From: RQOF01 sp964461135
GTDB taxonomy: Bacteria; Calditrichota; Calditrichia; RBG-13-44-9
Direction: 5' to 3'
DNA length: 13,426 bases
Assembly (NCBI GenBank): GCA_964461135.1
Contig: CAYWTB010000114.1
Span: 1 to 13,426 of the forward strand
The notes under the pieces were generated by a model. It was not told the origin of the DNA, made no database searches, and saw only the letters and a program-made list of their open reading frames with translations. The position numbers were made by a program, and so were the translations under genes. Shown here in pieces: positions 1 through 6,206 of the stretch; the first letter of the stretch is position 1, and the number at the start of each line of letters is the position of its first letter.

Positions 1-60
1 AATGATTTTAATAAAATTAATTAACATTTTACGGAGTAAAAGTAGGAATCATTAAGTTTT

Positions 61-447
61 TTATAAAAATTCAACTGGCAGATTTTTCACTTTTTCAAAA
101 TCTTTATCCATGGTCACTATTTTTAACCGATAGTGATTTGATAAGCTGCACTGGTAAGCATCATCAAAATCGAGATTAAAATCATTTCTGTAATTTATTA
201 CACTCTCATAATTTGTTTTAGGAAGAGATAGTAAATATATTTTTGGTATGACATCGGTTAAAAACTTTTGAAATAATTCAGCTTTGTCTTGTTTAAAGAG
301 AATCACACCGATTGAATGAAGAGAAAAATCAGATATATGAAGTGATCCAATATTATTTTCGAGGAATGATTTACATAAATTACTTTTATCCTGCTGTAAT
401 AGGATTTCTAAAAATATATTGGTATCAATAAGATATTTCAACGCCAA
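61..447 (-). CDS. PIN-domain ribonuclease toxin (VapC-like)
   Basis: Predicted toxin of a type II toxin-antitoxin pair; PIN-domain proteins of this kind are Mg-dependent RNases held inactive by the partner antitoxin. The 128 residues are normal for the family. Visible motifs are LIDTNIFLE near the N-terminus (D8, the TN signature, E14), a central acidic patch NLDFDDAY (D93, D95, D96) and a C-terminal VTMDKDF (D114, D116), which together supply the acidic metal-binding site. Around residues 39-50 the sequence reads SDFSLHSIGVIL: where many VapC proteins have a conserved Glu there is His44, which I recall as a trait of the subfamily paired with DUF2281 antitoxins. The start is TTG at 447, inside the end of the antitoxin gene (10-base overlap). 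No upstream ATG is available in frame, so translational coupling is likely. The pair is clearly more AT-rich than the genes to its right, which suggests acquisition. Confidence 0.85.
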   Translation of the reverse strand: MALKYLIDTNIFLEILLQQDKSNLCKSFLENNIGSLHISDFSLHSIGVILFKQDKAELFQKFLTDVIPKIYLLSLPKTNYESVINYRNDFNLDFDDAYQCSLSNHYRLKIVTMDKDFEKVKNLPVEFL

Positions 448-650
448 TCCGACACTTTATTCTGCAATTCAACGGATGAAAATTGATCTTTCAAATTTAC
501 TAATCCACCCTCCCAATCAAACTTAAACTTTTTCTTCCCATTTTTTTTATCTCCATACCGTTTAACAAGGAAATCTATATAATCCATAACTTCAGGAATC
601 AAGTTTTCAGGCAACTTTCGAATTCTGTCTTCAATGTCTTTCCGATTCAT
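438..650 (-). CDS. DUF2281-type antitoxin of the PIN toxin pair
   Basis: Small 70-residue protein transcribed ahead of the PIN toxin. Residues 1-31 (IEDRIRKLPENLIPEVMDYIDFL in essence) match the DUF2281 pattern: a short helical segment with LPE and a DYIDFL-like motif. A lysine-rich linker and a C-terminal stretch DWEGGLVNLKDQFSSVELQ follow, a tail type recurrent in DUF2281 antitoxins and probably the toxin-neutralising part. The start is ATG at 650, preceded on the minus strand by AGGGGA five bases upstream. The stop TGA lies inside the toxin reading frame. By analogy with other type II modules it should bind its toxin and, alone or in complex, repress its own promoter; the palindrome at 679-693 is a candidate target. 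The family is recognised from pattern only, and no DNA-binding fold is obvious. Confidence 0.78.
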   Translation of the reverse strand: MNRKDIEDRIRKLPENLIPEVMDYIDFLVKRYGDKKNGKKKFKFDWEGGLVNLKDQFSSVELQNKVSDWR

Positions 651-675
651 ATGATCCCCTTTATTATTTTGCTTA

Positions 676-705
676 AATCTAAATAAAATTTAGTAAAAAT
701 ATCAA
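676..705 (-). promoter_or_regulatory. Candidate promoter/operator of the toxin-antitoxin pair
   Basis: On the minus strand a TTGATA (plus coordinates 700-705) sits 18 bases from TAGATT (676-681), about 26 bases upstream of the antitoxin ATG. Overlapping it is a perfect inverted repeat CTAAAT-AAA-ATTTAG at 679-693. A palindrome across the -10 region is where an autoregulatory antitoxin would be expected to bind. The region is very AT-rich, so chance matches are easy and this is only a candidate. Confidence 0.3.
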
Positions 706-1260
706 TAAAATTTTAACCAAATCATCTCCAGACAGTTTCATTTGGTCGATTATAAGATTAGTAGAGAATCCAGTCATCCCTGATCAATCCTCAATGATTG
801 GTTGGAATAGACAAATAAAAGCCTCAAAGACCCGGAATAAGCACAAGCCTAAGGCCTAAAGTAGAAGTTGTAAGGAACCAGGAGTCAGGTGACAGGAGTC
901 AAAAACCAGACTAAAGGCCAAAGGCTCAAGGCTTCCTCATCTCCTTATTGCCTTTCCGGTGAGTGTAAGCCAGACGGGAATTAATTTTTACCCTATTTCA
1001 GGACGTTCCACTATTTCCTTAATCCTTCATCCTTCGCATGGCGACCACTGTGTGGTAATCCTGCTTTTCTGCCAACTGCCAACTGTTTTATGTCCACGAA
1101 TTTCACGAATTGACACGAATTAAACGCTGGTTCCGCGAAATACGGGAATTTATCCACGAATTTCACGTTTGTCCGGCACCAAACGGGGATTAACACAAAT
1201 TTCACGCTTACCCAGCCTGTCCGGAGAAATTGAGGGCAAATGAAAGGTTAAAACCTTAGT
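706..1260. repeat. Intergenic mosaic of short word repeats (left island)
   Basis: No credible gene lies here. The stretch is built from short, imperfectly repeated words: CAGGAGTCAGGTGACAGGAG near 879-898; AAGGCCTAAAG and AAAGGCCAAAGGC at about 850-925; CTGCCAACTGCCAACTG at 1069-1085; and TCCACGAATTTCACG at 1093-1107 and again at 1153-1167, with a decayed copy ending at 1206. Other spaced variants (GACACGAATTAAACG, AACACAAATTTCACG) are present. The text resembles the degenerate repeat-rich spacers found in many environmental FCB-group genomes. Several words recur, inverted, in the island at 11513-12000. The function is unknown. Confidence 0.65.
1033..1060 (+). repeat. 28-base hairpin repeat, left copy
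   Basis: The unit begins TTCGCATGGCG and continues into a perfect 5-bp stem ACCAC-TGT-GTGGT, then AATC. The reverse complement of 11564-11591 matches it at 25 of 28 positions. Two of the three differences fall in the three-base loop (TGT against TCC) and the third is just outside the stem. Stem conservation with loop change suggests selection for structure or a shared source element. Confidence 0.7.
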
Positions 1261-1540
1261 CTTTTTTCTCTTGCAACTTAATCCTTCTTACTTATAACTT
1301 GCCCTTCTCCTTTACTCTTATTTATCTTTTTCCCTTCATGATTTTTTTTCCTTGCATTTTAGGTAATAAGAAAACTATTTTTCAGCGAAAGTGAATTTTA
1401 TCATGAAAAATCATGAGTCCTGGTTTGTTACAGTGAAATCACCCCGTGCAGGAATAATTTTTGTTTTTTGAATAACTTCTGAAAAATGAATTTCCGAGGG
1501 TTCGTTCTGTTCTACACAGACTAAGCGTCACCGGGTCTGT
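1261..1540. other. Pyrimidine-rich spacer without a gene
   Basis: From about 1260 to 1356 the plus strand is strongly biased to C and T (CTTTTTTCTCTTGC, CCCTTCTCCTTTACTC and similar runs). It is followed by AT-rich sequence to about 1500 containing the small palindrome TCATGAAAAATCATGA near 1403. I see no coding frame with a ribosome binding site and no recognisable RNA. Confidence 0.5.
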
Positions 1541-1543
1541 TTT

Positions 1544-1565
1544 CGCGGTGTGGGGTGTCGCCGCG
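1544..1565 (+). promoter_or_regulatory. GC-rich stem-loop in the leader of the BNR-repeat gene
   Basis: CGCGGTG at 1544-1550 can pair with CGCCGCG at 1559-1565, giving seven pairs including one G-U around an eight-base G/T-rich loop. It stands out in an AT-rich background, about 245 bases upstream of the next start codon. It has no U-tract and does not match a riboswitch class I can recall. It could be leader structure, a small RNA element or chance. Confidence 0.3.
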
Positions 1566-1797
1566 GGTTATTTATCTGTCCTCAAGACTCCCAGCCGGAG
1601 CGAAATTCTTGTTCCTTCTTTTGACACACGGTACCATTTCAGAAGTTTTATCATCACTAAAATATTTTTCTGGTTATCTGTTCTCTTTCAGAAGAGAGGT
1701 AAAATGTGTTTATCTACTTACCGAACGCATCAACCCAAATTCCACATAAAAGAAGGCACTGATTTGTTTATTTCTTTTAAAACCTATCCATAATTAC

Positions 1798-1805
1798 AAG
1801 GAGGG
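1798..1805 (+). promoter_or_regulatory. Strong Shine-Dalgarno AAGGAGGG
   Basis: AAGGAGGG ends four bases before ATG 1810 and fixes the start of the sialidase-like gene. It makes the weakly supported open frame that crosses 1548-1793 unlikely to be a gene of its own. Confidence 0.8.
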
Positions 1806-1809
1806 CATC

Positions 1810-3357
1810 ATGCACAGAGTTACCATCTTTGCCTTATCGGTGTTATTTTTTATCTGTAATGTAGTTTTTTCTCAGCCCAGCCCATCGGTGGTGGGGGAGC
1901 CCGTGGCCTTTATTGAAGCTCTGTATTATAACCATACCAGCCATATTGCCCGCACCAGCGATGGCAAGTTATTTGTCGTATGGGCCTCATCAGCAACAGA
2001 TGGCCAGATTGTGTATTCCCAGTACGATCCGGTTTTTCAATTCTGGTCGCCGGCCGCTCCCATTTCCACCTGTCCCTCGGGTGGAACTCCCCACAAGACC
2101 GGTATTGCTGCTGATGAATCGGGAAACCTTTATGTAGCCTGGCAGCAACGTAACACCACGGCGGAAGATTACGCGATTTATTTTTCAAAATATGACGGAT
2201 CAGGCTGGTCAGATCCGGTTAATTTGACCGGCAATGATCTGGAAAATGAGGAAGTGAGTATTGAAGTAAACGATCAGGAAGACGTTTTCCTGATCTGGAA
2301 TACCGATTCCGAGTCAGAGCCTAGCCAATGGGTATTAAGTATTCGAAGTTCGGATGGGGGTACGACCTGGAGCAATCCCCCTGATACGCTCAGCTCATCA
2401 GACGGTTCAATAGGCGGCACCAGCATCGAATCAGCCCGTGTTGCCATGGCACGGGGCAGTAACGGAAAAATGGTCTGCACCTGGTTTGAGGTCCCGGATG
2501 CCGGTATAAGTGAGGAAATTTTTGCCAATCAGTTCGATGGTATCAGCTGGGGAGAAGAACAACTGGTATCCGGAATCACCACCGCTGCCAGCCGATACCC
2601 CTCCGCCGCGATTGATGCTGCGGATAATATCTATATTGTATGGCGTCCTAATCTTCCCCAGCGCAGCCTGGTGCTGAAGAAAAAAGCCTGGAACGAAGTC
2701 AGCTGGCCAGCGGCTGTCGATACCGTTGTTGGACAGGGTTACTCAACTTTGCGGCCGTTTATGACCATTGATGAAAATGATAATCTGTATGTCGCTTACA
2801 CACGTACTATGGAGAATGACACCATCGGTTTGGATCAAATCAGTTATGTGACCTCTACCAATGGAGGTACCACCTGGTCTGACCAGATCCGTCTAAGTCG
2901 CGATTTACATGATTGTGATTATGTTTGTATGACCACTCAATTCGATCCGGGAGGTATCGATCTGCTTTGGCGGGAAGCATACCGTCCATCTATAGCTACT
3001 GCAGATACCGTGTCATTAGTATATGGCCATCTTGATCTGATACCAACCGCTATAGGAAATAAAGCCAGTACTGTTCTAGAGGCATTCCAGTTACATCAGA
3101 ACTATCCCAATCCCTTCAATCCCTCCACCCGGCTGAGTTATAGCGTGGCGGTGACCGGACGTTATGATTTATCGGTGTATAACCTTTTGGGACAGAAAAT
3201 CAAAACCCTGGTATCGGAAAATGTTGTGCAGGGTTCACACACAGTTACCTGGGATGGAACCGATGATGCCGGACGGATGGTGGCCAGCGGCATTTATTTC
3301 TATGAATTGAGAGGTGAGGGTGTGCACCTGAGCAAAAAGATGGTATTCATGAGATAG
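1810..3357 (+). CDS. Secreted sialidase-like (BNR repeat) protein with T9SS-type C-terminal sorting domain
   Basis: Exported 515-residue protein. Residues 1-21 form a signal peptide (hydrophobic FALSVLFFICNVVF, probable cleavage after FS). Residues 25-415 look like a sialidase-fold beta-propeller, with repeated short strands such as DGKLFVVWASS, SGNLYVAWQQR, ADNIYIVWRP and NDNLYVAYTR. There are two clear Asp-box motifs, SSDGGTTW at 180-187 and STNGGTTW at 349-356. From residue 431 NYPNPFNPST opens a C-terminal domain that continues with SVYNLLGQKIKTLV, a WDGTDDAGRMVASGIYFYEL segment (FlgD Ig-like/T9SS type A pattern) and ends KKMVFMR; such domains direct export and surface attachment through type IX secretion. 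Asp boxes alone do not prove sialidase activity, and I do not see the arginine triad securely, so it may be a binding or structural propeller. It lies 106 bases ahead of the TonB receptor and may share its transcript. Confidence 0.8.
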   Translation: MHRVTIFALSVLFFICNVVFSQPSPSVVGEPVAFIEALYYNHTSHIARTSDGKLFVVWASSATDGQIVYSQYDPVFQFWSPAAPISTCPSGGTPHKTGIAADESGNLYVAWQQRNTTAEDYAIYFSKYDGSGWSDPVNLTGNDLENEEVSIEVNDQEDVFLIWNTDSESEPSQWVLSIRSSDGGTTWSNPPDTLSSSDGSIGGTSIESARVAMARGSNGKMVCTWFEVPDAGISEEIFANQFDGISWGEEQLVSGITTAASRYPSAAIDAADNIYIVWRPNLPQRSLVLKKKAWNEVSWPAAVDTVVGQGYSTLRPFMTIDENDNLYVAYTRTMENDTIGLDQISYVTSTNGGTTWSDQIRLSRDLHDCDYVCMTTQFDPGGIDLLWREAYRPSIATADTVSLVYGHLDLIPTAIGNKASTVLEAFQLHQNYPNPFNPSTRLSYSVAVTGRYDLSVYNLLGQKIKTLVSENVVQGSHTVTWDGTDDAGRMVASGIYFYELRGEGVHLSKKMVFMR

Positions 3358-3453
3358 TATCATATGATTTATTCGGGACACAGATAAGAGCCCGCAATAC
3401 AGTGCGGTGGAGATAAGGTCCGGGAGAGAGCAAGCAGAACACTCTATAATAGT

Positions 3454-3459
3454 GGAGGT
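3454..3459 (+). promoter_or_regulatory. Ribosome binding site that selects a GTG start
   Basis: GGAGGT lies four bases before GTG 3464. The residues after this GTG (VSHKIIIYLLLAFLAANVMAG) begin directly with a signal peptide. The longer frame from GTG 3407 would place 19 polar residues in front of it with no comparable Shine-Dalgarno. Confidence 0.7.
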
Positions 3460-3463
3460 AAAG

Positions 3464-6187
3464 GTGAGTCATAAAATCATCATCTATCTCCTGCTGGCAT
3501 TTTTAGCTGCTAATGTGATGGCCGGTACCACCGGTAAAATTGCCGGATTTCTGCGGGATAAGGACAATCAGGAACCACTGATTGGCGTGAATGTGGAAAT
3601 TCTGGAAACTGATTTGGGCGCGGCTAGCGATGCGGATGGTTTTTTCTTCATTAATAATGTCCAGCCGGGTGTATATCAAGTCCGTCTTTCTTATCTCGGT
3701 TACCAGACGGTGGAAGTGAAAAATGTGGCGGTGACGGTGGATCATACCACCGAAGTTAATGTGGATATGGAAACCGCCTCCCTGAATTTTGAAGGATCCA
3801 TTACTGTGGTTGCTGAAAGACCACTGATCCAGAAAGATGCCACCTCTAAACGATCGGTTGTGGAGGGCAGTCAGATTGCGGATGTGCTGCCGGTAAATAC
3901 AGTGGCAGGGGTTCTGGCTATCCAGGCGGGGGCAGTAACCGACGCTGACGGCCAGGTTCATATTCGTGGCGGACGGATTGGTGAAATCGGATTCATGGTG
4001 GATGGGGCTTACGTCAGGGATCCTTTCGATAATACTGCCGGCGGCAGCGTGGATGTGGAAGCCATTCAGGAGATGGAAACGATTTCCGGTACCTATAATG
4101 CGGAATACGGTAACGCCATGTCTGCTATTGTCAATATCGTGACAAAAGAAGGCGGACCTGATTATAAATTCAAACTGCAGTATGAATCGCCCATGCTAAA
4201 TGAATCGCCTTATCGCCGGGCGGACTGGCTGCTGTATACCGATGAGGTGAAAAATCTTCCCGCTTCCGAAAAGGAAAAATATAAGGATGCGGTTCGTCTG
4301 CCCAGCGGGGAGTCGGCTTACCGGGAATTTAATGTTCTGGACAGCCGCTATTCACCTACACTGACCGGAATCGATATGCAGGGAAAGTTTAACGGCAGCA
4401 TTAGTGGCCCGGTCCCCTTTACCCGCAAAGTGAGTTTCTTTGTCTCCAGTACACTGGGGAATGAAAACAGCTATCTTCCCTATACCTTTTCCCTGGATAG
4501 AATTGTTTCCGGAAAAATCAGTTATGATGTAAAACCCACCCTTAAATTTCAATTGAGCATGGACTGGGGAGATCGCTGGTATCAGAATTATGATCATCAA
4601 TACAAATACTGGCAATATTTTGACCAGCTCAACAACGGTAGCTATCCTCTGCTGCGTGATCTGAAAACCCGTTATACCCTTAAAGCCACTCAAACATTGA
4701 GTGCTTCAACCTATTATAATTTCAGTGTTTCCTATATCAGGAATAAAAACAAAAATGCCATTGATAACAAGCTGGTGATCACCCAACCCACCACCGGGGA
4801 GTTACTCTATTCAGAATATGTAACCCGTGGATACTACCAGGGGATTGAGGGAAATTTCCGTAATGGTGATGTCCGATATTGGTCTAATACCGATTCCAAG
4901 ACCCTGGATTTTGACCTGGATTTAATCAGCCAGGTTACCAATAATCACCTGGTTAAAGGCGGTCTGGAGTTTCGTCAGCACAATATTTTCCGTCACCGCC
5001 TGGGCATGCCGCCGCGTGAAGTTCAGGAATATTTTACCCGGAAACCGTTTGAATGGGCGGTATACCTGCAGGATAAAATTGAACTGTCCTATTTGGTGAT
5101 GAATCTGGGACTGCGTTTTGATTACTATAATCCGGAAGATTATTATTACCCGGACCCGGCCAGGGTACTGCAAACTGTTACCACTCCGGATGGCCAGAGT
5201 GAACTTGTAACCGTTCAGCAGCAGAAGGTAAACTCAAAATATAAGCTGAGTCCGCGTATCGGCCTGGCCCATCCCATCACGTCCACCACGGTATTTCATT
5301 TTGCCTACGGTCACTTTTTCCAGATTCCCCGCTATTACGATCTTTATCGCGATGATGAACTTTCCGATATCGTAGCCAACGATGCCCTGGTCGGAAATCC
5401 GGGTCTGGAACCGGAAAAAACGGTAGCGTTTGAAGCTGGTTTTAAACAGGCACTGGGGACGGATTATGCCATTGACATCACAGCCTATTACAAGGATGTC
5501 AGTAACCTTATTTCCAGCTTTTATTACTTCTCAGGAAGAGACTATACCATCTTTGTTAATGCGGATTATGGTAAAGTACAGGGTGTGGATATTTCTCTTA
5601 ATAAGCGATACAGCAGTTATTTCGCAGGTGCTCTGAATTATACTTTCATGATTGCAAAAGGTAATGAATCGGATCCCATTGAAGGGTATTCCCAGTACCG
5701 GGAAGATGATGCCCACCTGAAGCCCAATCGCAATTTTTACCTGGATTTTGACCGCCGCCACAGCCTGAGCCTCAACCTGGATGTCCGTTTTCCGGGAAGC
5801 TTTGGGCCGCTCATGCTGGGTTTTCATCCGTTGGGTAATTTCAACATGAATTTTCTCTTTACCGCTGCCAGCGGATTACCCTATACACCCACTTCACGGG
5901 ATCCCGACGCCACCATTGTGCCGGAAAAAAACTCCGCCCGAAAACCAAGTGTGAATCAGCTGGACCTTCGCATCAGCAAGGAAATTCACTGGTGGCGCTC
6001 AATTTTTAATGCTTACCTGCGGGTGGAAAATGTGTTTGATAACATCAATGTTTTACGGGTATGGACGGCTACCGGGCAGCCCTGGGATGGGGGACCCACC
6101 TCCAACTATCCCAAAGACCGGCAGGCTAATCCCGATAATGTCGGTATCCGCAGAATGGTGCGACTGGGGCTTATTGTGCGATTCTAA
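3464..6187 (+). CDS. TonB-dependent outer-membrane receptor with carboxypeptidase-regulatory-like N-terminal domain
   Basis: Outer-membrane beta-barrel, 907 residues from GTG 3464, that would import or sense a ligand using TonB-ExbBD energy. Signal peptide 1-21; carboxypeptidase-regulatory-like beta-sandwich at about 25-102 (GKIAGFLRDKDNQEPLIGVN, then DADGFFFINNVQPGVYQV and LGYQ); plug domain at about 112-231 with SITVVAERPLIQ, HIRGGR at 166-171, MVDGAYVRDPF, and the conserved plug end NAEYGNAMSAIVNIVTKEGG at 212-231. The remainder is alternating aromatic barrel strands, including FAYGHFFQIPRYYDLY and NPGLEPEKTVAFEAGFK. The C-terminus is LGLIVRF, ending in Phe as expected for a barrel. The domain order is the SusC-like/FCB arrangement, but there is no SusD partner: the next genes are an FnIII cargo protein and a PorV-like barrel. 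The ligand cannot be deduced. Confidence 0.9.
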   Translation: MSHKIIIYLLLAFLAANVMAGTTGKIAGFLRDKDNQEPLIGVNVEILETDLGAASDADGFFFINNVQPGVYQVRLSYLGYQTVEVKNVAVTVDHTTEVNVDMETASLNFEGSITVVAERPLIQKDATSKRSVVEGSQIADVLPVNTVAGVLAIQAGAVTDADGQVHIRGGRIGEIGFMVDGAYVRDPFDNTAGGSVDVEAIQEMETISGTYNAEYGNAMSAIVNIVTKEGGPDYKFKLQYESPMLNESPYRRADWLLYTDEVKNLPASEKEKYKDAVRLPSGESAYREFNVLDSRYSPTLTGIDMQGKFNGSISGPVPFTRKVSFFVSSTLGNENSYLPYTFSLDRIVSGKISYDVKPTLKFQLSMDWGDRWYQNYDHQYKYWQYFDQLNNGSYPLLRDLKTRYTLKATQTLSASTYYNFSVSYIRNKNKNAIDNKLVITQPTTGELLYSEYVTRGYYQGIEGNFRNGDVRYWSNTDSKTLDFDLDLISQVTNNHLVKGGLEFRQHNIFRHRLGMPPREVQEYFTRKPFEWAVYLQDKIELSYLVMNLGLRFDYYNPEDYYYPDPARVLQTVTTPDGQSELVTVQQQKVNSKYKLSPRIGLAHPITSTTVFHFAYGHFFQIPRYYDLYRDDELSDIVANDALVGNPGLEPEKTVAFEAGFKQALGTDYAIDITAYYKDVSNLISSFYYFSGRDYTIFVNADYGKVQGVDISLNKRYSSYFAGALNYTFMIAKGNESDPIEGYSQYREDDAHLKPNRNFYLDFDRRHSLSLNLDVRFPGSFGPLMLGFHPLGNFNMNFLFTAASGLPYTPTSRDPDATIVPEKNSARKPSVNQLDLRISKEIHWWRSIFNAYLRVENVFDNINVLRVWTATGQPWDGGPTSNYPKDRQANPDNVGIRRMVRLGLIVRF

Positions 6188-6206
6188 CTGCAAGGAGAAT
6201 GAGGTA

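Noticed and set aside
1..53. AATGATT (1-7) and AATCATT (47-53) as terminal inverted repeats or a terminator of the toxin gene
   Set aside because: Seven AT-rich bases separated by 39 are easily explained by chance, and there is no element between them.
1011..1205. Minus-strand open frame of 64 codons
   Set aside because: It runs through the CACGAATTTCACG repeats, and its protein merely repeats the words FVKFVD and similar.
706..1260. CRISPR array
   Set aside because: Repeats are short, drifting and unevenly spaced, there are no constant-length spacers, and no cas gene is present.
1500..1640. Cobalamin or cyclic-di-GMP riboswitch ahead of the surface cluster
   Set aside because: I could not find the conserved core sequences of either class; only a generic stem-loop is visible.
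1548..1793. Open frame of 81 codons upstream of the BNR-repeat gene
   Set aside because: It starts at GTG within the GC-rich stem-loop, has no Shine-Dalgarno, and gives a product with no recognisable pattern; another frame is open over the same bases.
3445..3450. Perfect TATAAT before the TonB receptor
   Set aside because: It is only 13 bases before the chosen GTG, so transcripts would start within the ribosome binding site, and no fitting -35 is present.
3407..3463. Longer N-terminus of the TonB receptor from GTG 3407
   Set aside because: It adds 19 polar residues before the signal peptide and lacks a good Shine-Dalgarno, unlike GTG 3464.
6009..6206. Longer N-terminus of the FnIII protein
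   Set aside because: It overlaps the conserved end of the receptor gene in another frame, whereas ATG 6207 has a ribosome site and begins a signal peptide.
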